64,000 nucleotides of DNA. Source: Schistocephalus solidus (taxonomy: Eukaryota > Platyhelminthes > Cestoda > Diphyllobothriidea > Diphyllobothriidae). The translations under genes and the position numbers were made by a program. The DNA is taken from NCBI GenBank assembly GCA_017591395.1, contig WEDG01004561.1:1-64000 (forward strand), written 5' to 3'. The first letter of the stretch is position 1. Each line of letters opens with the position of its first letter. Below, one piece after another: positions 9,489 to 21,569 of this stretch. Under the pieces are notes generated by a model. It was given only the letters and a program-made list of their open reading frames with translations, searched no databases and had not been told where the DNA came from.

Positions 9489-12400
9489 ACCCCTAGAGCC
9501 CGAAGAAAGCCAAAATGCCAACCTTTTTAGCATGCAGGCACTGGCCAAACTATATAAATAGGGCATTTTTTCCCACGGGTTCTTTGCTTTCCAACACGTA
9601 GGAGGTTTTTAAAGAGTGCACATAGGCGCTCATCATTGTGTTTCGTGATCTGTCAGATGTTTCGCTGGTCCGCATCAATGGCCTGCGCAAGAGTTTGAGG
9701 CAGAATTAGGTCCTTGGATGACTAAAAGTGAATCCTCCATCGACTGCAGTGGACAGAGGTAGCTGGGAACTAGAAGGCGCCCGAAAAGACCATCTTCGAA
9801 GTCACTGCCAGATGGAGTAGCAGTTGATGGGAAGGGAGCCTCCACAAGGAGCTGGGCGGTTAAGCACCCACTTAATCCTTACCTGCTTAGTGTTGTCTAT
9901 GGCTTTAATGACCCTACTGTACCTGATGGCCCTTCAAACAATCCTCTTATTGATCATACGTTCTTGTGTACATTCGCCTTGAACCTCGCATCTAAATCAA
10001 ATTTACTTGATCTACCGCTAATTGTTGACGTCACATCACCGATTTTTTTGAAATCTGAGTTCAGGTTTTGTATCGAAACTGAAAGGAATTACGGCACTTG
10101 AAACTTATTCCTAATCTGTGAGGTGGTCGAAAAAGCTTATGCTGTTATCGAATCCGAGACTTTTTCATTGAAACCGCAATTAAAGTCGGACGCTCGCGTG
10201 GACGTTGCAAATGCTTTCCCACACTGCGTCCAATCAATCACTGCTTGTATTTATGGGCGTAGTCTTATTCTCCAGCCTACGAGACGCTTTATGACCCCGT
10301 TTCCTCAAAGAATTTGCAGTGTCGGGCTGCAGCTAGTGACGCCACTACCGAACTTTTTAAGCTTTATGCTGGTATGTGGGCCTCTGGCCTTATAAGGTAA
10401 TTGTACAAACACGCGAGACTCGACTTCTAGCATTGGTCATCATTATGGTTGTCTTAAGAACGAATAAGCCGAAAGTACGAGAGGACTGCCGTGACACGGG
10501 TCTGATCCGCATTTCTACAGAGGTCTTTCCAGTCAACCTTCAAAGATGCTTTCAAGGTGCGTGGGACGAAACCCAACATAGGTGAGTTTTCAGCAAAACG
10601 CCGAATCGGTGACGAACTATTTACCCTGCGGTATATCCTACAATTCTGTCAGTGTTGCCAGCTGCCGACCAGCATACGCGGTGTATTCCGTTCGTCATGA
10701 GTCCTCTCGCAGATATTTTATTGGCACACTGTTCCTGTTATCAAGGTTTTCTGTCACCTGTACGAGTTCTTATCAATGAGCCCCTCTTTACTGCCAAATA
10801 TGGAGGTGACTTCTCTGTGTACGATAGAACTTCGGGAAATTCTTGTGCTAGAAGTTTTTGAAAGGCGCATTCTTTTTTCACTTGCAAGTGCCTGAATGGT
10901 AATTATTAACTGTAAATTAATATTAGAGAAGACTAATTCCTGTTTAATTTTTATATTAAGGCCGACACAGTAGTCATCATTCGGGACCAAAAGTAATGCA
11001 CTATTTGAACAAAACAAATGCTGCAAAACCTGCAGGATTTAATAACGCCATACAATTGTATGACCTATTACTCAACTGCCCACTGCCATTGCATATTTAT
11101 AAGATCCAATGTGATAGGTAAACGAGAACAATGTTGATCAAACACGCAGGTGGGCATTGTATGAGGGGAAAAGGCAGTTGTAAAGGTGAACGAGTTTGGG
11201 TTGGATGGAAATCTTGGAATCGTATGTTGTCATTAAATGCGACCTATTCCCTACCTTCGCCTCGATACGATAGTTTTTTTTTCTGGTAGCATTTTTGCTG
11301 ATTCGTCCTATTCCAGCATCCCCGGTATGTCATGAATATTCATGACGTTTAGTGGGAATGTATTACTGCGGCTCTGACAGTTCCAACGATAAACGGTTTA
11401 CCGAATGAATAAACAGCCGTGTCTCGTGTTATCGACGGCTTGTTGGCCAGCTCCGTCAGCTGTCGTATTTTGCGGCAAGCTTTTGCTAGAGACTGATTAG
11501 CAGTTCGTCACCTTCAGATACGCCGGCGAGCCCGCATCTGAGTTGATAAGATGGCCCTGCCCTCCTGATGGCGACTGTGTGCAATGGAAATTATCAAAAC
11601 AGTCAAGTGAAACTTGCTTGGTTTTGATGAAGTCACTGGTATTTTTGCGTGATCTTGATTGATGGTCTTCATGTTCCTACATTGAACCGTTAAAACGAAC
11701 TGTTGCTGACCTGCTAGGCTGCATATCTTGCGTAGATGCAAAGACTGTCAAAAATGCAGATCGCCGGCTTCCCTTCTTACTTATCTGCCTGGCAGTCACA
11801 ATTACGCCTTCTGCTAACAGTACTTGTCTTCAGTCTTCGTCTGCAGATTCACGTACTATTATAATGCATAGGAAGGCAGCATCACGTTATTGTGCTTATG
11901 TCTGTAAGACTGACAGGGTTTGATGAGTCGACCGTGAGGAAAATTTGATGATAAAAGCTTTTAATGTTATCCGGTTTACATTAGAATAAATATGCCTTTG
12001 CAAGTCAATGAGTTTTAAGCAATTCTGTTGTTTCCCTCCGCCCATTTCAGAATTGTGCTTTCTTTGTTTGAGAGCTATGGTTGCTCACCCGAGGTATTCT
12101 TAACAAGATACTGAACAAGATTGAGTCAGGGTGGGCGGCGCGCTCGCGTGATCGTGATCCAACTTTTTTCACGTTGACTTGAGAATGTTTGCGGGTGAGG
12201 TCTGTGGAAGCGGTACCACTAACTCTTGAACTCAAGGTTTTATCTTTTGTTTCACTTGACCGCATCCGCTGTCCTTTTTGCTTTTCCAGTCAGACAATAG
12301 TGTTTCATGTATTCCATATACATGCTGGTTCTGCCCACTTTGGTGATGAAAATCGGTCAGATGCAGCAGTTTTCTCAGTTACATTTGCAAAGAACATCTA

Positions 12401-12699
12401 CTTTCAACAGGCCGCTGTGCATAAATTGTCTGAGCCGCTCGTTGTTCGTGCCTTTTCACACTTTTTGAACCGCGTAAGCATGGTTTTTTATGATCCTTTT
12501 GAGCAAGCCTCTGCTTGTTTTGGGCATGTAGTCTGCTCCGGTTAATAATAACCCTGCGTTTGGATCTAAAAAAAAAAACAACTAAGCTTCAAAGTTGTAA
12601 CAAAACCAACTGAGTTGCTGTGTTACTTCGGAGTCGTTACCCTCGGTGCCATTTGCTTGCAGATACCGCATTCCGACTCGCCTCCACTTACCTCCCCCG

Positions 12700-12870
12700 T
12701 TAAGCCGTCAATTGAATAATTTATGAGAGGATTTTTGGCATTTTGAATAATTCCTTTGACCCATTTGTGGAAAACTCGGTGGGATTCGAACTGGCGGTTA
12801 ACTTGACCCAAGTTTGATTAAACTCACGGCTCTCGATGGGGCCTCGTACTTCAGTTGACTAGAGCTAGAG
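12700..12870. repeat. tRNA-derived SINE fragments, two joined pieces
   Basis: On the minus strand AGTTCGAATCCCACCGAG (about 12790-12773) carries a pol III B-box and is followed by GAGTTTTCCACAAATGGGTC, a body shared with 47640-47705. On the plus strand GATTAAACTCACGGCTC and GGGGCCTCGTACTTCAG begin a tRNA-like head that matches the copy at 53.2 kb. No full tRNA cloverleaf can be formed. Confidence 0.55.
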
Positions 12871-14189
12871 TTTGCTACAATCGTTACTCTTACCAGGGCG
12901 AAAACTAATCCACATACCTCTGCATTCAGTCACACACATTCAGTAGTAATATGTTAAAATTAATAAATAATTTGTTATCAGAAAATGTATATATTCACGA
13001 AAATAAAGGAAAATATTTAGCAAATATTATAGTTTGGCTCTACGAAAAAATCCGCGATTGCGTGATTCCACAAATACTGAACTGTGAATAGGCGGGGGGT
13101 AAACTGTGGTATTTACACAAGCCCTACTCTGCCAAAATCATTCTCACTAAATTACCGCAAGATGCCAACTCCTTTTCGCCAAACTCATTGTTACTTTCAC
13201 ATTCGTCATCCTCTTTCCACCACACAGCACCTGTGTTTGCAGTAAACCGCTCTTTGTATGCAGGAGTTTCAACGCTATTCATTTTATGTTATTCTATCCA
13301 ATAAATAATGAAAGAGGTTAGTTGACACCGGTAAGAGCCCTTTGTGATGAGTGCCTTAGTTCGACTTTCACCTCGTATCGTTGCGTTTGATCGTTGACGA
13401 CACGGCATTCATAGTAGACCATCAAACCTATGGGAGTCTTCCACGAAATCGTTGGTTGATAGAGAAGGATAAACACTCTTCAAACTTACGAACGAGTAAC
13501 GTTCCGAACGGCCGTTTGTAACTCGAAATGTTCGTCAGTCATTACTCAACGTCGTTTTACGTAGCACTATACTGTATTCAAATTTAAGTCCATTAGTAAG
13601 CATGACGATAACTCGATAAACATGCTTTCTTATTCCAAAAACTCGTGGGAGCCCAGCGAACGCAAAGTTGACTTTTAGTCTGCCTTGTTCGTATGTCGGA
13701 AAGTTCTTCACTTGTCCTTCAAGCTTCGTGTTTTAATTCCTTGACTGCTTCGAGCATTGCCTATTTGCCTATCTGCGTTTGAATAGTATAATGGTCATCT
13801 GTCGGCTATGGCGGCTTGCACCCACTTGAATCTTTTCACTTCTGACACTCAGGAGCAAGTGAGTTTGGCAACGTGCTTAAATATGCCGAAAGCTGTGCGG
13901 GTGATTCATGCCGCTCATGGCGTTTGTAACACCGAAAATCGCACCACGCAGCCAAGCGGCTGCAGAGCGTTCTTAGAACCACCCCAACTGCAGTCGCTGC
14001 GTAATTTTTTTCCGAGTTTTTGAAATTCTTACAAGGCGGTGGCATAGGACAAACACATGTTCCTTGTCAGCCTGAAGAAGACTTCTGAGTGCAAATTAGG
14101 TACACTTTCTAAATTTTCGAGGTCAGTAGTTGTATACAACAAAGCCTTGACGCTAAGTGCAATTTAATTCGGAGTACCAATAGAGGCAA

Positions 14190-14400
14190 AAAGGCGATTT
14201 CAAGGAAGCTGCTCAGAAGAAGAAGATGCAATCGCTGGAAAAAGAGGTTTATTGGCCTGACGTTTCGGATTTTCGCTCGAACCCATCATCAGAGACAGTC
14301 GCAAACAAGGAACTGTCTGCGACTGTCTCTGATGATGGGTTCGAGTGAGGATCCCAAATGCCAAGCCTCTTTTCTGCTCCTCCTTCTTTTTCTTATTCTT
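14190..14400. repeat. Inverted repeat carrying hammerhead-like motifs
   Basis: The arms at about 14200-14303 and 14312-14400 are imperfect reverse complements around a short centre (GCAAACAAGGAACTG). Both contain the CATCATCAGAGACAGTCGCA block or its complement, and the flanks (AAAAGAGG, GAGCAGC) also mirror. The layout resembles the ends of Penelope-like retroelements joined head to head. Confidence 0.7.
14255..14296 (-). ncRNA. Hammerhead-ribozyme-like motif
   Basis: Read on the minus strand, all hammerhead core boxes appear in order: GUCU (stem I), CUGAUGA, a hairpin with GGGUU/AAUCC (stem II), GAAA, then CGUC ending at the expected cleavage C, and AGGC (stem I partner of GUCU). Stem III is only ACGU, the minimal self-complementary form reported for ribozymes of Penelope-like elements, which act best as dimers. 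One extra U sits between CUGAUGA and stem II. Activity is not shown by sequence alone. Confidence 0.55.
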
Positions 14401-15778
14401 ACGTTCAGAGTAATCCAAATGTCATTTACCCATTGCGTAAGTACTTAGGCTCCCCGCTTGTTGCCGTGGTGGAGCTTCTCCCTAAAGCCGGCGTTTCTTC
14501 TGTAGGTTGTCCCTTTTTATATTACTTCCCCAGTCTTTATTAACTTCTGGGTTTTTTAATCGCCGAACAGTTGATATGTCGCAACCTGATCCGGTTCTAA
14601 AAACTTAGGGTCGCTCCACAGTGGTTCCCTCAATAGTTGCCCTCAAATGGCGAAATCTCAGAGCCCTTTGAAGTCTGGTTCGTGGGCGTATAGGGGCTCA
14701 ACACGGACTTTGCTCGTTTTTCATGTCAGTTCCTTCGTCCAATCTCGTGTCCAAGCAGCTTGGCTTGTCACTACTAGACGATGAGGAACAGACGAGAAAA
14801 CGAGATCGATCTAACGCTTAATTTCTCGTTATTACTGAGTCTCGCTTGCTTCAGCGCGGCTCGGGCTCATTGAAGGTCATGGCCTATAAGGCCGCCATTT
14901 TGGCATTATGATTTAGAATTAAGAGCTACGGTTTTTACCCTCGCCACTGTCGTTTGGCAAACTCTTGTTTATGTATGTTGTGGAGCAGTGTATGCGTATG
15001 CGCCTAAAGATAAGTTTTATGTAAGGTATACCATGTTTTTATGCCCATCTTCTGTCTTCTTGGTCTCGGCTAGCCATCTTCCTGCAAGTCACCACGCATC
15101 GCCCTTGTGCAGTACTGATAATTGTTACTCACAAAGTGATGAGCTATCATTAAGTGCTTGGACTGTTCGGCAAATCGAAATGCTTTCTTCTACCTCACGT
15201 CTGGATGCGCAACTGGCGTGCTCAAAGCTTCAGTTGGTCAACGGTTATGACCCCATTCCGTGCAACTCCACCTATTTTATTACTCGTCAACGCGCAGTTT
15301 TGACTTCAAGGTCTACCTATTTTAGAACGTACTCTCGCTTTAAGCACCAAACTTAAGAAGTACCTACTTTCCCATAAAATAAATACAAAACTTGTTTTCT
15401 GCATTCTTCAAAACGAGAGTCGTCTCTTAGAGCCATCATACATCAGTCAATAACTGCACACTGTTTATGCAGGTTTTTTTCCTAGGGAAAACTGTACGCG
15501 TGCTGCCATAAATAATTAAAAAACCAACATGCAACTGTATGGACAAGAAATTGATTGTATATCTCCTTCCAATAAAATTTGCAACCTCAATTAAGCTGTA
15601 TTTTCCCATTTGAAGTGCAACTAACTATTTTGTTCACAAGTTCAGGCACTTACTACACTTATACTATTGCTCGGTCCTGCAGTAAAACGCGATATTCATG
15701 ACTTCACTTGCATTGTTGTAGAACCTCTGCACAGTATTCCATCTGACCAGGTAGCGGTAGGGATGCCTAGTACGGTCG

Positions 15779-15960
15779 CCTAAACAGGACATAGGAATAT
15801 CAACCGCCCAGAATGCATGTGGCTTTTGCACGCAATTCCAGGGAACTTAGCTTTAGAATTAAGGTGAGTGTTACCGCTAAGTTTGGGGTTAAGGCCACTG
15901 TTAGGGTTAGGGTCCAGAGTATCTTAAGGGCTAAGGTTTGGGTTCGTGTTAACGTTTTAC
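15779..15960. repeat. Inverted-repeat element fragment with TTAGGG-like core
   Basis: Starts with CCTAAACAGGACATAGG, like the left end of the element at 38428. It continues into a degenerate tract with GTTAGGGTTAGGGTCC and many GGTTAAGG or GGGTTCG variants. No matching right end was recognised. Confidence 0.5.
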
Positions 15961-16253
15961 TTTACACTTAGTGACTAGGGCACCTGAGCTCAATTCTTGG
16001 GGTTTCTTCTTCCGTGGTTAGGGCATGAATTTGTGGGGACAGCAAGCATACTAGGAGTTTCTATTATAGTATCACTGTTTTTTTGTCGATAATACCTCCA
16101 AGTAATGAATACTTGACCGGTACAGTCCATTGTCTGCTACTCACAGTCTTGCGAAAGCATATGATGCGCCACTGCCGTTTTGACTCGAGAGCCTCAACCA
16201 ATTATACTAATTGAGGTATTTAGCGCTGCCACGCTCTGCTCTCTTGCCTGTAG

Positions 16254-16698
16254 GTTCACTGGAGACAGCTCTCGGCCTGTGTGGTGGCTTCTGTGCGGGC
16301 ACACACTTCGTTGTGGATCACCAGCGCCTTTCGGGTCAGGGTTACTGTTTCTCCGCTTCTCTGCCACCCCTGCTTGCCGCTGCGGCCGAGGATGCCGTTG
16401 AACGTCTACAATCAGAAGAAGGTTCCAGACAGCGCCGTCTGCGCGCGCTCAGTCGCCTGCTCCATTCCAAACTCAAAGCCACTACCGAGAAGGTTGCGCG
16501 CTACTGGAGCGTGGAGGGAGATCCAGACAGTCCTGTGAAACACATTCGACTGCTGAACGAAAACACCCTTGACCGTCTGGAAGAGGCAGTCGATCTGGCT
16601 TCGACTTTGCCACCCCGATTCATAGTTGCACCTGAGGCCAAAGGGTCTGCAGCCATTCCCAATACCCTTAATACCCCAGTCCTGCTGACTGTTGCTCG
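16254..16698 (+). CDS. SPTLC1: SPTLC1 exon 4: region replacing the catalytic lysine, C-terminal domain
   Basis: Encodes about residues 311-459. It begins SLETALGLCGGFCAG, aligned with human NMENALASIGGFCCG, where catalytic homologues such as SPTLC2 carry the PLP-binding lysine. No Lys is present here, as expected for the non-catalytic subunit. Then come HQRLSGQGYCFSASLPPLLA (nearly identical to human) and a divergent C-terminal domain ending in NTPVLLTVAR (human RSIALTQAR). The acceptor is GCCTGTAG at 16252 and the donor CG|GTACGT at 16699. The upstream open frame from 16211 is intron and is not part of the protein. A Pro/Ala-rich stretch near residues 435-450 has no human counterpart. Confidence 0.92.
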
Positions 16699-18913
16699 GT
16701 ACGTCTTCTTAGACTTTCCGTGCGCGGGAGTCTCCCGTGCTAAACCTACTGCTTTTTCTACATTAGTTGGAGAAAACACTGTTATCCAGTAAACTGAGAA
16801 CCAGCCGACAAAGATATTTTAGTCGGTGTGGTTTTGTGGTGAATACTTATGCCTCATGAACCTTTCGTGCGACTAAATATGCATGTCTGAATCAAGCGTT
16901 TGCTCCAACTTCGGCACATCTAGAAGAAAGAGGGCTTTGCTCTAATGCCTTGATTTGACACCCTCTTTTATTATGATTGATGACCTTAGCCGCATTTTGC
17001 GATACTTTCATTTTTTAACATCCATCACTTCATTTCTCCGTATTCGAGCTCTCAAATTCCTTGACCTTGACTTCAACTCTGACAAAGATACAACGACCAG
17101 AACATTCACTTTTGAATACCTGGTCAAAAGCGTCCATTAGTACCAGCGGTCTCGATTTTCGCGTAGTCCTGAAGATTTTAAACAAAAATGTAACCCATTA
17201 GAAATGGAATTAATTTACGGCTGTACTGGAAGTGCACAATGGTCCATCTGTCTTGAGTTCTCTTTCGTTTTCCCCCCCAGTAACCTTCTCAGATTGAAGA
17301 AAAAGCCAGGTGTGTTCTTTGGTTAGTTAACCTACAGTTTGCCATGATAGGCAGGGACCCTCTGCAAGATGCCTCTTGCATCAAAGAGCTGAAAAGAACC
17401 GGTTTTTGTTTAAAAAACGTAGGGCTAGGTAGGCTCACAAAGCTATGTTTTCTTTTCTACAAAACTGGCTTCTTTTGAATCAGAAATTTGTGCGGCTTCT
17501 GTATCGCACAAAACCTTTCGGCAAACCTTTGATAGCTGAACGTACAGTTTTCAAGTGCACCACCTTTTGCTGAAAAATGATAATCGTTAGGTTTACTTTT
17601 TTCTATGATTGTACGTTGGGATAAAGAACGAGTGCTGACGGACACAGGTGGAGTTTTTTTTCAAGATCATAAATAGTATAGCGCGTAGATAGATCATAAG
17701 TAATAACTTACTTTCGGGTTATCTTTTCGTTGGCACCTGTGGAATGTTTCTGTTCAAAAATCAGTTTTCTGGCAAATGCATTGATTTAAGATATTCCAAT
17801 ATGCTGAACTCCAAGCTCTGCCTATACTAATATCCTCAATTACAATATTTATATTTATCTGTAGTTCATCTTGGCAGAAATCATCATGTAGAACGCTGGG
17901 GGACCCGCTAAGGAGGTACTGAAAAGATTCTCTCCTATCTCACCCGTATCTGATGTTGTCTCTGATGATGGGTTCAAGTATGAATCCGAAGCGTCAGGCG
18001 AATAAAGCTGTTATTTTAGCGATCAAATGTACTTTTAGTCAACTTCTTCCTGAAACACATATTCGCTTGTAGCGGCAGTTGTTTTGGGCCCGATGCGCTC
18101 CGATAGATCCGATGGTGGGAAACATTTGTCCTTCGAGAAGCCTCTACGTATTCGCACACTGGGTATCTGCACAGGCGTATAGATGATAACGAGTCGCCGA
18201 CATGTGTTTCGTTCAAACCCCCGGCGAACACGGAGCTGACGAGATGCACAGTATTTCGACACAGAAGACGAATAATCGGTGTGCTCCCTCAATATTTCAC
18301 GCGAAGCTTCGCAAATACCGCTAGATAAAGATTTCTCTCAGTCCAAAAGTCTCTGGCAGCCTAGTGCTTGACAGTGTTTTTAAAAGAAAACTATTTCCGC
18401 ATGCAGTTGAGTAAGCTCATTAAATATGTTCCTCCCCATTGGGCTTTTCCACGGGTACATGATTAAACATAAATAATCCCTGTGCAATGTTTTTGTCGCT
18501 GATCAATTTTTTTTGCATCTATAAACTTGCGAACTTCCGAACGCCGAAAACTCCAGGACCGTGCTAACCTCAATATGCATAGTGAGTAAGACGAATATGA
18601 ACGCTACAGATGTCACAGTTGAATGTGTTATTTACATGGCAAACTGTCTGACTTTATACTGCTAAAAAATATGCAAACAGCCCCAAACCGTCATAGGTCT
18701 TCTCGTTCTTTTATTTCCCTTCGTAGGCCTATCAAATAGTATCTTACAAAAACACTCCCCTGCGTTATATAGTAAAGTTAAACCAAAGACTTGTAGCTGG
18801 TGTCCCTTCCTACCAAGGAATCACACATTTTTGGTACGTCATCTGTTTAACCGGCCCCTTTTATTGACATTTAAAAACCGCCTACTAACAGTACTTATCT
18901 ACTTTTCTTTCAG
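16699..18913 (+). other. SPTLC1 intron 4
   Basis: About 2.2 kb, phase 2 on both sides (CG + A = Arg). It carries a hammerhead-like motif with Penelope-like 3' flanking sequence at 17940-18050. The rest is A+T-rich without recognised features. Confidence 0.8.
17958..17999 (+). ncRNA. Second hammerhead-like motif, one core change
   Basis: Same 42-nt layout as the copy at 14255: GUCU, CUGAUGA, a GGGUUC/GAAUCC hairpin (all six pairs possible), GAAG, CGUC, AGGC. The last A of the GAAA box is G, which turns the closing A-U pair of stem III into G-U. It is followed by GAATAAAGC, like the sequence after the first copy (CAATAAAC). Probably a decayed retroelement end. Confidence 0.45.
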
Positions 18914-19046
18914 ACACGCGCCCAATCAGGACCGCGTAATTCCATCGCCTAGCATTCGACTTTCGTTAAATTGCTCTATAACCGAACTGGAAATTTCGCA
19001 TGTCTGTCTCGTGCTTTCGGAAGTTGGCAAAGCGTTGTCCCCGTAG
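18914..19046 (+). CDS. SPTLC1: SPTLC1 exon 5: C-terminus and stop codon
   Basis: Final exon, found by similarity: SPSIRLSLNCSITELEISHV followed by CLVLSEVGKAL aligns with the human end [20 protein letters not shown] followed by ASTIKEVAQAVL. The acceptor is TTTTCTTTCAG (18912-18913) and the phase joins exactly to exon 4 (CG+A = Arg, giving TVARHAPNQDR). The stop is TAG at 19044-19046. With exon 3 starting at 7048 the whole coding sequence is 1509 nt, 502 residues, against 473 in human. The gene therefore appears complete, and any disabling change is limited to the ambiguous exon 3 start. Confidence 0.88.
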
Positions 19047-19415
19047 GGTTAAATCCAATCGGTCCAAAATTTGCATCCATCCTCTGTCCGTCTGTCTGTC
19101 TCTCCTGCCAACCGTTTGCACTTTTATACCGATGTTGCACCCTGTTTGTCTTTCACAACCACACTCGATGCCCTTTTTTCCCGTTTGCTTTGTTGTGGCG
19201 TGCTTTTTTCCTCTCCCCCGTATAGACTGTATTCTGATACTTAATCAGAACTGCCTGTTCTTCTCCAAACTTGTGTTATTTACTAGGCTGTGCTTTAGTT
19301 TTTCTGCTTTTGGAAGGACCTTTTGTGCGTTGCGATTTTCCAAAGCTCGCTTTTTGCCTTTGCGTTTTTGCTCCTAGAGAGTGTTTTTCTTTTGTACTTG
19401 TAAGTCACCACTATG

Positions 19416-19421
19416 AATAAA
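19416..19421 (+). terminator. SPTLC1 poly(A) signal
   Basis: First AATAAA after the stop codon, giving a 3' UTR of about 390 nt. The sequence 19060-19380 is T/C-rich, as expected of a UTR. No earlier canonical signal was seen. Confidence 0.6.
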
Positions 19422-21569
19422 CGTACAGTTCACGGACTTCCTGCATGCGTTGTTGCTATGCCTCTTCTTTTGAGAAGTTCGTTTGCAGACCGGAACTGCG
19501 GTCAGTCCTCGTTAGTGTCCCTCGGTTCCTCTTCTCCAGTGTAACTGCAAGAAATGCTTAAAGTTTAAGCAAAAAAACACTTTCAGTAGAGGGATAGTCC
19601 ACCACGAAGAGGTGCTCAAAAGGCGGCCTTCGCCGTCTCAGTTCTCGCTAATGTCCCCATTGTATTCCCTGGGAGACGAGACAGCTCCGCCTCGCTGCTT
19701 TTGTTTGGACATCAACCTAATATGTTATGAAGACAACCACTCTCAAATATTCACCGAAATCCGTGGCTTTGTGAAGGACTAGGAAACGAGTTCACGCTGT
19801 AATTCAGCTGCAGATAAGACTTGTAAGCCGTGCGTCAGCTAAGTAACCTAGGACTTGACGGATGCGCACATCCAGGAGACCCTTGTCCTGGGCTGGAGTC
19901 GGGCCGCTGACCATGATAATTCCTATCGAGTTCCCACTTGGGCTTGTAAGGGGCCGTGGTAGGCTTTGTAAAATGCAGTATTTCCTTCGTACTGGCTCGT
20001 AAAACCAGTACGTGAGCAGAATCCGTCTTTTCAATGGTTATCCTCTGTTCCTGGACGAATTTCTCGAACTGTGAACTCATCGTTTCCAGTAATCCACGAC
20101 ATAAATAAATGGTTACTTACCAGTTGTTCTTGTACGTTTTTTTATGCTTGGAAAAATTTCAGTTGCCGTGAGAGCATAAACGTGTGACACGCTGACTGTA
20201 GTTCAACGGATACTTGCGCAGGAAGTGTTACTTAAATCAGACTACAGCCCTGGTTAGCACTAAGCAATCGCATCCAAATTCTTCCTCGGTTTCATGAGAA
20301 GGAAATCACATAGTACTATAACACACCTACTTGCTCGATTTAGGTAGGCATCCGTTTGATAGCTTGCGTTTGCGCTTAAGCCTTCGAAAATAAAATTCAG
20401 TTTGCCTACCACATACCGTCTTATCCAATCCGGCCTTTAACCGTTTACCTGCGTTCCGCCCGTTTACGTGGTTCTTATTCACCTCTAAACTTGCATATTG
20501 TGTTCTGTTACCTCGTTGGTGGGAAGGCGTTTCTCAACGCTTATCGCGAATTCCATTAGTTGCCGCCTCCATCTGCCCTACTGATAAAACTAATACTAAC
20601 ATACCGGCTTTATTACAGGAATCCGTCTGCTCTATCCTTTTAGTAGGTTTACAGATTCAGTCCTCACAATTTTTGATTTAGGAACGTTGCAGTCACCCGT
20701 GGAGACGCAGCCATTGTTTGAAAATGGATGTTCGCAGGCTTTATGCACAGCGTTCTTTAGAATAATTCGTCTACCTTGACTGTCGTTCTTACCGAAAGTG
20801 AGTATTTCGGTATTTAAAGGTTTACTTTCCCACTTCTACAATAGACAACCAGACTCGTGACATGCAGTCCGAATGTCCGGTAGGAGGGTTGTACCTGTTT
20901 TTTACTTACCAGACTTTAGATGTACAGAAAGCCTGCCTGTGAATTTGAGTACCTTCCAAAGCCATTTTCTTGCATAACAGGATAGTTCTGAGTAAAGAAT
21001 GACGTAATTTCCATTGGTTAGGAGTTATGCCTATTAGATTACTTTCTTTCGTGTGCGTTCTGCCATGGGATCCCGTGCCTCCTGGGCATGGAAAATATAA
21101 CTTTGTCTGAGAAAAGTGGGTGGGGTTACTAATAATAAAGCACGCTAACCTAATACAAAATTCGCTTTGGGTTGTAAAAATCTTAATTTTTCAGTTGTGC
21201 CCTAGGAATTAGTAATAAATTTAGCATGCAATCATTTTTTTTCATCACACTAAGAACTAGAGATCATAAACAGCCATAAAAGCGGCGCCCGCAGTATACT
21301 GCCACCACCCTCTATCAAACCGTTTCCTCGACATGTCCCGACTGTTTCTGTTTCCTACGATTTTTGAACGGGTACAAAATGAACCCCAAAAAGGCTGCCA
21401 CGCTGGTGGCTTGAAAGGATGCTAAATATTAGCACTGTCATTCCATGGCAAATTGTGACTTATAGAACCGTGCCTGAATAAAACAGTTTGGTTAGCACGC
21501 TCCAGATCTATGCAAATTGACTATTTTATCTATAAAGTATTATTATATGCGACAAAACGTAATGTCACT
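19422..21569. other. Intergenic region, no gene recognised
   Basis: A minus-strand open stretch at 19835-20080 (with an in-frame GTAAGT...TTCACAG intron-like interval at about 20122-20069) looks mildly coding, but matches no family I know and shifts frame around 19910. Otherwise nothing is recognised. Confidence 0.4.

Larger units (their letters stand above)
7680..16253 (+). other. SPTLC1 intron 3 (8.6 kb), repeat-filled
   Basis: The boundary phases fit (G at 7679 plus GT at 16254-16255 gives Gly). Inside lie a minus-strand R1 repeat (about 9045-9340), two trinucleotide microsatellites, an 18-nt palindrome (11329-11346), a tRNA-derived SINE region (12700-12870), the hammerhead-like inverted repeat (14190-14400), and a telomere-like degenerate repeat (15779-15960). 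No convincing exon was found between these, and the open frames at 7742-8108, 10123-10861, 12189-12545 and 14988-15356 show no family resemblance. Confidence 0.8.

Noticed and set aside
9291..9566. Low-complexity frames on both strands
   Set aside because: Produced by the TAA, CTA and CAC microsatellites.
16211..16253. Apparent N-terminal extension of SPTLC1 exon 4
   Set aside because: It lies upstream of a good acceptor, and the residues do not align with SPTLC1, whereas alignment is exact from the acceptor onward.
17281..17330. Alternative last SPTLC1 exon after CCCCCCCAG
   Set aside because: Phase allows it, but the encoded tail does not resemble the SPTLC1 C-terminus, while 18914-19046 does.
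19835..20080. Minus-strand frame with an intron-like interval
   Set aside because: Looks mildly coding (KFVQEQRITIEKTDSAHVLV), but no family was recognised, the downstream donor is weak and the frame changes near 19910. Not enough support to call a gene.
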